Source of the DNA: Candidatus Hydrogenedentota bacterium
Lineage (GTDB): Bacteria > Hydrogenedentota > Hydrogenedentia > Hydrogenedentales > JAEUWI01
NCBI GenBank assembly: GCA_016182605.1
Contig: JACPGE010000047.1
Location: 1 to 64,000, forward strand
Direction: 5' to 3'
DNA: 64,000 nt
Of the stretch, positions 1 to 8,134 are shown one piece after another; the first letter of the stretch is position 1; every line of letters starts with the position of its first letter. The notes beneath the pieces are model-generated. The model was not told the origin of the DNA. It searched no databases and saw nothing but the letters and a program-made list of their open reading frames with translations. The position numbers and the translations under genes are program-made.

Positions 1-29
1 ATGACGATGCGTTCGAGATAACGGCGCAT

Positions 30-110
30 TCGAGGGGGCTGTCCCCGCCGGGTGTTCACCTCCTTGATTACGCAGCACCGTCGTGCACCGGCGAGGGGCT
101 GTCCCCGTAA
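30..110. repeat. REP-like palindromes, two copies
   Basis: Two copies of a GGGGCTGTCCCC-type palindrome lie at about 34-46 and 95-106. They belong to the GGGGACTGT(C/A)CCC family that recurs at 16.1, 37.5-37.95 and 47.6 kb. I see no gene in bases 1-506; this stretch holds only repeats of several families. Confidence 0.6.
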
Positions 111-169
111 GTCATTCCAGAGAGCGGTCCCCGGCGCGGCGCTTCGTGTGCAGTACGCGCGGTTCACCC

Positions 170-213
170 AGCAATCCCTACGCTCGGCGAGCGAAGGGCT
201 ACTTGGAACGGCA
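170..213. repeat. Dispersed repeat D (GCTCGGCGAGC core)
   Basis: This copy contains CCTACGCTCGGCGAGCGAAG followed by GGCTACTTGG. The reverse complement recurs at 37636-37670 (AAGTAGGCCTTCGCTCGCCG then AGCGTAGG) and, with changes, at 54921-54950. The core GCTCGGCGAGC is palindromic. It is non-coding and its function is unknown. Confidence 0.6.
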
Positions 214-267
214 TGCGCGGCGGGGTATCCCGGGAGGGCGCCTCGCCGGTGCGCGCGATGACCGCGA

Positions 268-330
268 CCAAAGTTGTGAGATATCAAAGCCCAGTGCAAC
301 TCGGCGATCCCAGGAGGGGGATTCACGAAC
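268..330. repeat. Dispersed repeat C (GCCGAGTTGCACTCGGC family)
   Basis: This holds AGTGCAACTCGGCGATCCCA followed by GGAGGGGGATTCACG. The inverted copy is at 54785-54855, where the palindrome GCCGAGTTGCACTCGGC is complete. Shorter relatives (CTGGGATCGCCGTTTGCACT and similar) lie at 47.53-47.76 kb. It is a short dispersed intergenic repeat. Confidence 0.65.
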
Positions 331-506
331 GAGAGCGGGTGGCGTTGTTGCGATAAGGTGGGGAAGCCGTGAGGTGCAATGAGAATTACGCAAGCGCCCT
401 GAGAATTACCAACGCCTGAAAGCATCCGCGTCCAGCCATCGCCTTGCTGCCTGCTTGTATAAACCTCGCTTCGCAGACACAGCTACCGGCCGCGCTTGAC
501 GCCCCC

Positions 507-2351
507 TCACGCCTTCCGGCGCAACACCTTGAGCAGTTCCAGCAGCCGGCCTTCGGTGTGGTAGTAGCGCACGACGCCCTCCTTGTCGATAAGCACGGTC
601 AGCGGGATGAAGTTGGCCTTGTAACGGGTGAAGGTCTCCTGGGGGTCCTGATCGCGCCCGATGTCGAAGGGAATGTGGTAGTACTTGATGAAGTCCTCCA
701 CTTCCTCCGGCTCGCACACGCCGTCATGAATGCCCAGAAAATAAACCTCTCCAGTCTTTGCGTAGAGCGCGTGAATGGCCTTCAATTCCTCGATGGCGAG
801 CGAGCTGAGGCTTTCATCAAAGCCGGCCCAGAAGAAGAGCAGCACCACTTTCCCCTTGAGTTCCTTCAGGGTCACCGGGCGCTGCGCGAACCAGTCGGAG
901 ATCGCCCACTCCGGCGCGGGCTTGTTCACCAGGCTGTCGAGGTTGTTGCTGCCGGGCATGGCAGGATCCTGGCGCTGGATCGCCTTGAATTCCTTGAGTT
1001 GCACTTCGATCGGCTTGGGATCATCCAGCGTGAACGCAAAATCCTCGCGGGTGAAGTTGAAGGCGTGTTCCGCGCGCAACAGGATCTTCGGCTCGTCAGG
1101 CATGTAGTCGATCTGGATTTCAAAGTTGCCCGCCGCATCGCACAGCGCATAGATCGGCGGCATGAGGTTGCGGGTCTGAATGAGCACATCGGCCTGCGGC
1201 GCGCCTGCCGCATCGACCACGCGCCCGGTGATGCGGGGCAGGGCTTCGAGATAGACTGGCTCCATCGTCACCCGTGTGGCGTCCCCCAGGTTAACCGCAT
1301 CGATGGCGATCCGGGATTGGTAGCCGCGCGGCGGCGCAATGCGGATGACGCCGGTGGTGCTGGCAACCTGCAGGCGGAAACTGCCGTTCATGCCGGTCAG
1401 CGTGTTGGCGTAGATGACGTCTTCCAGCCGGTAGGTGACCCCCGCGCCGGGGCAGGGCTTGCCGTCGGGATAGAGCACCGCACCCTCAATGATGCGCGGC
1501 GCCATCAGCGTATAGCGTTGCAGCGCACCCTCGGACTGATCGGAGACTTCGAGCCGATCGGGCGGCGGGGCAGCGTAGTCAGGATGGCTGAGCGCCACTG
1601 AATAGGACCCGGGCAGCAGCCGGCACGTGAATATGCCGTCGTCTCCGGTGAGCAGATCGTTGTACTCCTGCTGCGCGCCATCGGCATGGGCAAAAACGGA
1701 TGCCCGCGCACCGGCAACGGGCGCACCGTCAAATTGTACAAGCCCGCGCACCTCCGTGCCCTCCCGGAGGATCACGTTGCGCACGATCTGGCGGCCAATG
1801 GGTACCACGTTGATGCCGGAGTCCACATAGTTCCGGTGGCTGATCACAAGCTTGAAATAGCCGGATTCCGGCAGGCCACGCAGGCGGATAACCCCCGCGT
1901 CGTCACTGCGAAAGCGCGGGAAGCCATGCTCCACCAGATCCACCGCGGGTATGCTGAACGCATCGTTGAGTTGGAAGACCTTGACCTGTGCGCCAGGCAC
2001 CGCCTTGCCCTGGGAGTCGATCACCTGCACCGTTTCTTCTGTGGGCGCTCCCAACTGAAGCGGAGCTTCCGCATCGCCAATGAGGAAGAGCGATCGGCCG
2101 TCCATGGCCTTGCCTTCCTGATACGCCACCAATTCAGCGGGCCCAACCATAAGCCCGTCGATGCGATACGTGCCGTCTGCTCCGGTCTGGGCCGGATGAA
2201 TCTTGCGCATTTGACTGACCCAGACATTTACCCCGGCGAGCGGCGCACCGCTTGCATCCGTGACCTTGCCGGAAACCCCGGGGAAATCGCCGGGAGCGCC
2301 AGCGGCGAAGGGGCTCACGAGTACGAAGAGGACGAGGAACAAACGCTTCAT
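507..2351 (-). CDS. Secreted carboxypeptidase-regulatory-repeat protein with redox-dead thioredoxin-fold domain
   Basis: This 614-residue exported protein starts at the ATG giving MKRLFLVLFVLVSPFAAGAP, preceded by AGGA five bases upstream; an upstream in-frame start is less well placed. After the signal peptide come several CarboxypepD_reg-like beta-sandwich repeats ('GKVTDASGAPLAGVNV', 'GRVVDAAGAPQADVLI') to about residue 450. A C-terminal TlpA/AhpC-like domain follows ('NKPAPEWAISDW', 'LKGKVVLLFFWAGFDES', 'IPLTVLIDKEGVV'). The place of the usual WCxxC redox motif reads WAGFDES, so no active-site cysteines are present and thiol-disulfide activity is not expected. It lies 47 bp downstream of a related gene, probably in one operon. 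The role is unknown; an extracytoplasmic binding or scaffold protein is possible. Confidence 0.8.
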   Translation of the reverse strand: MKRLFLVLFVLVSPFAAGAPGDFPGVSGKVTDASGAPLAGVNVWVSQMRKIHPAQTGADGTYRIDGLMVGPAELVAYQEGKAMDGRSLFLIGDAEAPLQLGAPTEETVQVIDSQGKAVPGAQVKVFQLNDAFSIPAVDLVEHGFPRFRSDDAGVIRLRGLPESGYFKLVISHRNYVDSGINVVPIGRQIVRNVILREGTEVRGLVQFDGAPVAGARASVFAHADGAQQEYNDLLTGDDGIFTCRLLPGSYSVALSHPDYAAPPPDRLEVSDQSEGALQRYTLMAPRIIEGAVLYPDGKPCPGAGVTYRLEDVIYANTLTGMNGSFRLQVASTTGVIRIAPPRGYQSRIAIDAVNLGDATRVTMEPVYLEALPRITGRVVDAAGAPQADVLIQTRNLMPPIYALCDAAGNFEIQIDYMPDEPKILLRAEHAFNFTREDFAFTLDDPKPIEVQLKEFKAIQRQDPAMPGSNNLDSLVNKPAPEWAISDWFAQRPVTLKELKGKVVLLFFWAGFDESLSSLAIEELKAIHALYAKTGEVYFLGIHDGVCEPEEVEDFIKYYHIPFDIGRDQDPQETFTRYKANFIPLTVLIDKEGVVRYYHTEGRLLELLKVLRRKA

Positions 2352-2398
2352 GGGGATCCTGTTCTGTGAAGACCGGCGAACCATCCGCACACGGGACA

Positions 2399-4381
2399 TC
2401 ACTTGCGGGACAGCATGGCGACCGGGGGCAATCCAAAAGTTTCCAGCACGACGACGCCCTCCGCATCCAGCACCAGCGTGGTTGCCGCGGAGGGGGGCGT
2501 GCCCTGATAGATGGTGGCCTCTTCCGCGCCGCAGGGCACGGGCGTGGAGACCACGAGTATCATCTGCGGGAGTGGATCAAGACCAAGTGAGCCTGCCGTG
2601 CGCATGCCTTCCTGCACGGATGCGAGGGCATCGGCCTCACAAAAAAACACCACGGCGGGCCTGCCCGTGGCGAGCGGCGCGCCACAGCGCAGGGCAGATT
2701 CTGGAAGACGAAAACGTTGACCCAAGTGTGACTCGCCGGACTCCCCTTCGGGAATGACCACCTCGCCCACCGCGCTGGCGCCGCCGGGCGTGCCATTGAA
2801 AAGATTGGAGAGGCCCGTGCGATGGGCATGATCGATGGCGGCGCAGCGCAGCGGAATACCGGGTACGTTCAAGGGCCAGGAAAAGGTGCCGTCACTCTTG
2901 CTGAGCACCCGCCACAACAGGAGCGGCGCATCGTTCTCCTCGCCGGGATAGACCGCACCAACGACAGCGCCCTGAACCGCCTTACTGCGTGTGTTGCGAA
3001 CCGTTCCGCTCACGCTGGCCCAGGGAAGAAGTTGTACGCGCGCCGGCTCGGTGGCGCTTACCTGTTGCCGGAAGATCGCGCCCCGCTGTCCATCGCGGGA
3101 TTGAACCGAACCATAAACGGAATCATCCGCAGGGTAGTTCTGAACGTGCAGTTCCGCCGTGCCCTGATCGTTCGTGGCGTACCAGCCGAATTGTTCCGGA
3201 CGCAGTAACGAAACCAGCGCGCCGGGTACAGGTGCGCCATCCTCCTCCACCACCGTCAGACGCAGGCTGGGCAGGGGCCGGAGCCAAAGGCCTGGCGCCT
3301 CCGCGGATTCACCCTGTTGCACCGTCACCTCCATCGTCTGGGACTGCGGCGGGTAATAGCCCGGGGCGAGTTCCAGCCGGATCTGGTTGGGTCCTTCGGC
3401 CGCAGTAAAGCGGTACTCACCCGTGGGGCCCGTGCGCACGACACCGGCGGTGTTGCCAAAACTCCGAAGGACCAGACGCGCCCCCTCGATCGGTTCGCTG
3501 CTAACGGCGTCGCGCACTTCTCCGCGGATCTCCCCCACGCCCGCGACGACGAGGGTGGCCTTGGGCTGGGGCAGTTCACCCGTGACCGTAAGCTCTTCCC
3601 AGCCGGGGCTGCGCAGGCCCACACCCGCCGCCTGATAGAGGTACACGCCGGGCTTCAGGCGGATGGCGAAGTTGCCATAGTTGTCCGTGGACGTAACGGC
3701 AGTGTCGTGGGGCGGCTGGGCGTTGCGAATGAGAATAGAGGCGCGGGCCACGGGGATTGACTTGCCGCGGGAGAGACACTGGCCATCGACGCGCACGCCT
3801 GGATAAAGCGAGGCCTTGTACGAACCGCTGGAGACCGGCACATCCACAATGCCCTCTTGCGCATACTCCGGATGGCCGAGCTTGATGTCCACCGAACCCT
3901 GCGCGGGCAGATTCCCGATCACCAGGCGGCCATCCTCGCCCGAGACCGGCATGGAGATCCCATAGGGCTCGAGTTTGGAGAGTGGTATGCCCACCTTGTC
4001 CGCGGTCTTTATCCCCACCCGGCTGACGGTCGCGCCCGCAATGGGTTTGCCTTTGTGATCGCCGACTTCCACCGTGAGCGACGCGGGCGGGTACAACGCG
4101 ATCTCAATGGGCGCCGGGGTGTCGGCCACAGTGATGTTCCGATGCGCCCCGCCGAAGGCAAGACCGGGCGCGATGGCGAAGAAGCCGATGCCGCCGATCT
4201 CCACATCATCGAAGTGAAACTGGCCGCTGGCGCTGGTCTCCGTCTGCACGAGCGCGGCCTGGATGCCGGATTCCATGAAGACCTGCGCGCCTGCGACAGG
4301 CCTGCCCTGCGCATCGTTCACGGCGCCGTTCACCGTCGCGGCGAGGGACAGAAGTGAAAGCAGGGCCAGGGAGTTGAGCAC
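2399..4381 (-). CDS. Secreted carboxypeptidase-regulatory-repeat protein
   Basis: I chose the GTG start because GGAAGGA lies seven bases upstream and the product then opens with a good signal peptide (VLNSLALLSLLSLAATVNGA). The 660-residue protein consists mainly of consecutive CarboxypepD_reg/transthyretin-like beta-sandwich repeats ('GAVNDAQGRPVAGAQVFMES', 'GEVRDAVSSEPIEGARLVL', 'GTVRNTRSKAVQGAVVGAV'). The last ~110 residues ('GRPAVVFFCEADAL', 'TTLVLDAEGVVVLETF') look like a remote redoxin-like fold similar to the C-terminus of the next gene. It follows the TPR/peptidase gene after 56 bp, in a likely three-gene operon of exported proteins. No enzymatic motif is visible. Confidence 0.75.
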   Translation of the reverse strand: MLNSLALLSLLSLAATVNGAVNDAQGRPVAGAQVFMESGIQAALVQTETSASGQFHFDDVEIGGIGFFAIAPGLAFGGAHRNITVADTPAPIEIALYPPASLTVEVGDHKGKPIAGATVSRVGIKTADKVGIPLSKLEPYGISMPVSGEDGRLVIGNLPAQGSVDIKLGHPEYAQEGIVDVPVSSGSYKASLYPGVRVDGQCLSRGKSIPVARASILIRNAQPPHDTAVTSTDNYGNFAIRLKPGVYLYQAAGVGLRSPGWEELTVTGELPQPKATLVVAGVGEIRGEVRDAVSSEPIEGARLVLRSFGNTAGVVRTGPTGEYRFTAAEGPNQIRLELAPGYYPPQSQTMEVTVQQGESAEAPGLWLRPLPSLRLTVVEEDGAPVPGALVSLLRPEQFGWYATNDQGTAELHVQNYPADDSVYGSVQSRDGQRGAIFRQQVSATEPARVQLLPWASVSGTVRNTRSKAVQGAVVGAVYPGEENDAPLLLWRVLSKSDGTFSWPLNVPGIPLRCAAIDHAHRTGLSNLFNGTPGGASAVGEVVIPEGESGESHLGQRFRLPESALRCGAPLATGRPAVVFFCEADALASVQEGMRTAGSLGLDPLPQMILVVSTPVPCGAEEATIYQGTPPSAATTLVLDAEGVVVLETFGLPPVAMLSRK

Positions 4382-4437
4382 GATTGCATCCTTCCACGTG
4401 GGGCCGCGCGCGCCCGCTCCCGGGAGCAGCCGACCGC

Positions 4438-5703
4438 CTATTGATAAATATGCGCCAGTTCCTGTTCGAGCACGGCGTAAGACTTGCGATAGGACTGCTT
4501 GAGCGCCCCTTCTCCCGATTCCCCAAAAGAGAGCGCCTGCAAAAACGGAGCCATGCGCACGTGGCCGTACTTGGTCCAAAGCATGTTCACGGTCGCATGC
4601 GCCTGGATATACGCCAGACGGAGTGCCTCCGGGGTGAGCTTCTTCAACTGGCTGCCTTCGAGAGCGGACAGATTGAACGCCGCGTTCTGCGCGTAGGTGC
4701 GGCTGAGAATCTGTTGTTCTTCCGCGGACATTTCGTTGGAGAGCGTTTCCGCGAGCCCCTCATTAAGCCACCACGGAACCGAGGCGCCCGCGGCGTGGCG
4801 CACGATGACATGCACGTACTCGTGCGTGAGCCGGCGGCGCACTTCCTCCTCCGGGAGCCAGTTTCCCGCGGCATCGGTCAGCGGCGCGCGTATCTTGCCA
4901 TCGAAGACGGCGCCGATGTGCGCGTCCAGCAGCGTAGCTTCCTTGAACTGATCGTCGGAATAGAGAATGACCTGAATGGGCGACGGCGGATAGATCCCGC
5001 CAAGCTTGCGGCCCAGTTGGTCGTAGGCACGCTCAAGCATGTAGAGGATCTGCGAGCGCTGCGTGTGGTTCACATCATCCGGATAGGAGATGTTGAAATG
5101 GCGCGAAGCGTTCTGCTTGAACTCGGCCTCGACCTGCTGCTCGCGAAACGCCTTGTCATAGCGCTCGCGCAGGCCGGGGCGCTTGGGCTCGACCTCCAGC
5201 ACGTAGTCCCATTGTGCGCGGGCCGACGCAATATCGTTGTCCCGGTAATAGGCCTCACCGAGCAGCTCGTGCGCGTTCAATTCCCCCGGCTTCAACTCGA
5301 TCGCCTCTTCCAATCGGAATATGGCATCGCGCACAAGATTCATGTGCAGGTAATAGGATCCCAACTGAATCAGCGGCGACACATTCTCCGGATCGACCGA
5401 AATGGCCGTCTCCAAATACTTCACGGACGGCTGCAAGTCTTTGGTGTCCGCGAGCGACTTGGCCTGGGCCTGCAAGGCGTTGCACAGGTTGTGACGGAGC
5501 GTATCGTTGTCCGGTGCCTGTTCATACGCCTTTTCAAAATAGGCAATGGCCTCTTCGAAACGGCCCGCCTCGTACGCCGAGATCCCCATTTCATTCTGGG
5601 TTACCGTGACGTCCGCGCGAACTTGCAGGCACGGCCCTCCAGGCAGGAGGGCCGCACCCAGCAAAACGATGCACATACGTATTTCAGGTCGCAGCATCTT
5701 CAC
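4438..5703 (-). CDS. TPR protein with gluzincin (peptidase MA-like) domain
   Basis: This 421-residue exported protein starts MKMLRPEIRMCIVLLGAALL. The first ~200 residues are TPR repeats ('NEMGISAYEAGRFEEAIAYF', 'LIQLGSYYLHMNLVRDAIFR', 'LLGEAYYRDNDIASARAQW'). A metallopeptidase domain follows, with HEYVH near residue 293 and the third zinc ligand context WLNEGLAE about 15 residues later, as in gluzincins (HExxH plus downstream Glu). It is first in the three-gene minus-strand operon with the two carboxypeptidase-regulatory proteins. Substrate is unknown; periplasmic location is inferred from the leader. Confidence 0.85.
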   Translation of the reverse strand: MKMLRPEIRMCIVLLGAALLPGGPCLQVRADVTVTQNEMGISAYEAGRFEEAIAYFEKAYEQAPDNDTLRHNLCNALQAQAKSLADTKDLQPSVKYLETAISVDPENVSPLIQLGSYYLHMNLVRDAIFRLEEAIELKPGELNAHELLGEAYYRDNDIASARAQWDYVLEVEPKRPGLRERYDKAFREQQVEAEFKQNASRHFNISYPDDVNHTQRSQILYMLERAYDQLGRKLGGIYPPSPIQVILYSDDQFKEATLLDAHIGAVFDGKIRAPLTDAAGNWLPEEEVRRRLTHEYVHVIVRHAAGASVPWWLNEGLAETLSNEMSAEEQQILSRTYAQNAAFNLSALEGSQLKKLTPEALRLAYIQAHATVNMLWTKYGHVRMAPFLQALSFGESGEGALKQSYRKSYAVLEQELAHIYQ

Positions 5704-5739
5704 CCGTCTGCCTCGGTTGCCCAGACAACGGCATGCGCC

Positions 5740-6126
5740 TTAGTCCGGGATGACAGCAATGGCTTCCACTTCCACGAGAATGTCGAGAGGCAGGCGGCCC
5801 GCCTGGATGGTCGTGCGCGCGGGGAAGTCCGAGGTGAAGAACTCTTTATATACCGCGCTGAAGGCCGCGAAGTTGTTCATGTCGGAAAGAAAACACGTGG
5901 TCTTCACCACATGGGCGAGATCCGTGCCTGCGTCGGTCAGCACCGCTTTGAGATTGTTCAGCGCGTGACGCGTTTCTTCTTCGATGGTCCCCGGCACGCG
6001 GCCGCTGCCATCCTTCGCGAAAGGGCCCTGGCCCGAAACGAATACGAGATTGCCCGCACGGCACGCCTGCGAGTAAGGGCCAAGCGCGGGGGGACCATTG
6101 GGGGAGACGATACACTTCTTTTCCAT
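5740..6126 (-). CDS. ridA: RidA family enamine/imine deaminase
   Basis: This 128-residue protein of the RidA/YjgF/UK114 family hydrolyses reactive 2-aminoacrylate-type enamine/imine intermediates in the cytosol. Family signatures are 'GPPALGPYSQACRAGNLVFV' near the start, and 'PARTTIQAGRLPLDILVEVE' at the C-terminus, where the Arg of ARTT is the conserved carboxylate-binding residue. Start at MEKKCIV is chosen because homologues begin there; an upstream in-frame start would add 15 atypical residues. AAGAAGGA lies upstream. It is followed after about 35 bp by the TPR/peptidase gene on the same strand. Confidence 0.93.
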   Translation of the reverse strand: MEKKCIVSPNGPPALGPYSQACRAGNLVFVSGQGPFAKDGSGRVPGTIEEETRHALNNLKAVLTDAGTDLAHVVKTTCFLSDMNNFAAFSAVYKEFFTSDFPARTTIQAGRLPLDILVEVEAIAVIPD

Positions 6127-6287
6127 GTAAGAACCAATCCTTCTTGGGGGTTGTAACACGACCGGGAACAACCTATCACGTGGAGGGAATGCGCGTCAAA
6201 TGGCGGACTCAGAATTCGCACTTTTGGCTGCCGGTGATCGTGGCAATCCACATCGGATCGATGGCCAATGGAGCCCGCCAAGGACGC

Positions 6288-6356
6288 TCAATCCTGCTCG
6301 GCTTTCGCGAGCCACTGGCGCACGAGTTCTCTCCGAATATTGTCAGGCGGCCTCAT
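6288..6356 (-). pseudogene. Truncated HEPN (HepT-like) toxin remnant
   Basis: Overlapping the end of the nucleotidyltransferase gene, an ATG opens a 22-codon frame, MRPPDNIRRELVRQWLAKAE-QD, then TGA. The 'RQWLAKAEQD' piece matches how many HEPN-domain partners of MNT nucleotidyltransferases begin, and the overlap is the normal gene arrangement. The frame after the stop does not resemble HEPN. I read it as a toxin gene broken after its first helix. Only 22 residues support the assignment, so it is tentative. Confidence 0.45.
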
Positions 6357-6663
6357 AAATGACTCTGCCGTACTTATGGGCAGGGTACGCAATCCCACCC
6401 ACGACTTCTTTGCTTTCTTCAAACCATACCGAAGAGATCACAAACACATCGAACGGGTAACCCAGCCCGCGAAGCTCCCCGCGAAGCCGGGCACTCTCCT
6501 GCGTTGCATCTACAAGCTCCGATTCAACAACCAGGAGGTCAATATCGCTGTCGGAAGTCATTACTCCAGTTGCCGCAGAGCCAAAGAGTATGATCTTTGC
6601 GGGAGCTGCCACCGTTCGAATGCGGCGGATAATCTCGGCTGTCAGAGAACCATCTATACCCAT
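6343..6663 (-). CDS. MNT-type nucleotidyltransferase (antitoxin-like), orphaned
   Basis: This 106-residue minimal nucleotidyltransferase has the polymerase-beta fold signature GSAATGVMTSDSDIDLLVV (GSx10DxD, two metal-binding Asp), as in MntA antitoxins that AMPylate HEPN toxins. The start MGIDGSL is picked because upstream residues are atypical. The usual HEPN partner downstream is reduced to 22 codons, so this is probably a solitary relic. A second, complete MNT/HEPN pair lies at 47992-48637. Confidence 0.8.
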   Translation of the reverse strand: MGIDGSLTAEIIRRIRTVAAPAKIILFGSAATGVMTSDSDIDLLVVESELVDATQESARLRGELRGLGYPFDVFVISSVWFEESKEVVGGIAYPAHKYGRVIYEAA

Positions 6664-6781
6664 GGAATCCTCGTCTCTGCCTCTATCATTACGGTTCCGG
6701 AGGGAATCAGGCAAGTGTAATCGCATGCACCCAAGTACTCACCAACATGCATATTCCCAGCGCCCATTCGGACTTCTCCGC

Positions 6782-8119
6782 TCACGCGGGCCAATTCGCT
6801 TCGGGGATGAAACAGTGCTTTTCCAGCAGCACTTCGGGCAGGCCCCGGTAACAGACCGCGGCGGCGGCGGCGAAATTCTGGGTGATCGTGCCTTCGTAGG
6901 GCAGGGCACACGCCATCCCAATGCCCGCCGCCCGGAGGGCCACCACGCCCGCCTCCGTGTCTTCCAGTCCCAGGACCCTATCAAGATCCTCGTGGGCCAT
7001 GCCCACGCGCGAAAGGGCAATGGCATAGAGATCGCGGTGGGGCTTGAGCCGGTGTTCGTGGGCATCGTTCGCCGTGATGATCGCGTCGTAGTGTTCCGCA
7101 GGATCGCGGTAGCACGCGAGCAGCGCGGACTGGATCGCATCCGGCCAGGGGGCGAGTTCGATCTCCGATCGGAGCACGCGGAAGATTTCGCGCAATACGA
7201 TGTCGGCCTCCGCGCGCAGGGACGAGGTCACCAGGGCGATCTTTGCAGGTCGCGCCTGGAAGAGCTTTGCGAGGCGTGCGAGAGGCGCGGTGTGCGCAAC
7301 TACGGGCGCCGAATCCTTCACAAACCACTCCACGCACTGTTGCGCGGATTCCGGCGTGAGCACACCTTTTACTAGCGCCTGCCAGTACCCCACGCCGGGC
7401 AACGGCAGCACAGCGGAAATCTGCGGTGTGCCAAAAAGCTCGCGGGCGAGTTGCTGACCTTCGCCCGCATCGATGCGCCGGAGCAGGGCATGGTACTGCC
7501 GGTAGTAGAGCGCGGCGCCCACACGGTTCCAGACCTCCGGATCGGCCACATTCAAGGCGCCCGCGGTTTGCGCACGGAAACGCGGCAAATGTTGTGGCAG
7601 CGATCCAGGCGCGAGCGCAAGCAGTTCACTTGCGATAGTGCCCAAACCCAGAGCGTCGAGATCGTCCGGCAGTGAAGACCGGTGCGCCGGGTTGATGGCG
7701 TGGTGCTGCAGCCAGAGCGCGGCGTCGAGGTAGTGCTCGAATGCCAGCGCGGGGTCGACGCGCGCCGCGTAGTGCCGGTGAATGTAGCGCAGGTTGGTGG
7801 TGAGGTTGTGCCCGATCATGTGGGCAACGTCCTCTTCCGACAGCGCCACGGCCTGTGCATCCTGACCCGGACAGGAGACGTTCGTCAGCGCAATCCCCAT
7901 GGCGTGGTTCGAAATGAATTCCGTCGTCGTGGTGGTGCCGTCCATATCCATGAACACCGCCCGCAATCCCCGGTCAAGCCGGCTCTGTTTGGGACAGAGC
8001 GGCAGATACTCCACCGCGGGAAAATGCCCGGCGGGATGATGCAACGCATAGAACTGCGCCGCGAGTTGCGCAAGCTGCGATTCCGCGGCGGGGGCGTCCA
8101 GATAGGTAAAAGCGGTCAT
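6782..8119 (-). CDS. HAD-superfamily hydrolase, large
   Basis: This 445-residue protein has a split HAD Rossmann core. Motif I is VFMDMDGTTTTTE (nucleophile DxDGT) near residue 57; motif II-like 'KIALVTSSLRAEADIV' is near residue 290; the last motif is 'DRVLGLEDTEAGVVALRAAG' near residue 385. About 230 residues are inserted between motif I and the rest of the core as an all-alpha cap, much larger than in ordinary beta-phosphoglucomutase-like phosphatases. Substrate cannot be deduced. It lies 15 bp downstream of the SMP-30-like gene, so the two are probably co-transcribed. Confidence 0.75.
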   Translation of the reverse strand: MTAFTYLDAPAAESQLAQLAAQFYALHHPAGHFPAVEYLPLCPKQSRLDRGLRAVFMDMDGTTTTTEFISNHAMGIALTNVSCPGQDAQAVALSEEDVAHMIGHNLTTNLRYIHRHYAARVDPALAFEHYLDAALWLQHHAINPAHRSSLPDDLDALGLGTIASELLALAPGSLPQHLPRFRAQTAGALNVADPEVWNRVGAALYYRQYHALLRRIDAGEGQQLARELFGTPQISAVLPLPGVGYWQALVKGVLTPESAQQCVEWFVKDSAPVVAHTAPLARLAKLFQARPAKIALVTSSLRAEADIVLREIFRVLRSEIELAPWPDAIQSALLACYRDPAEHYDAIITANDAHEHRLKPHRDLYAIALSRVGMAHEDLDRVLGLEDTEAGVVALRAAGIGMACALPYEGTITQNFAAAAAVCYRGLPEVLLEKHCFIPEANWPA

Positions 8120-8134
8120 GCTGGGTGGGTGTGT

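Noticed and set aside
4384..6156. Long plus-strand open frame across the TPR/peptidase and ridA genes
   Set aside because: Antisense to two recognisable genes with good signals; composition typical of a shadow.
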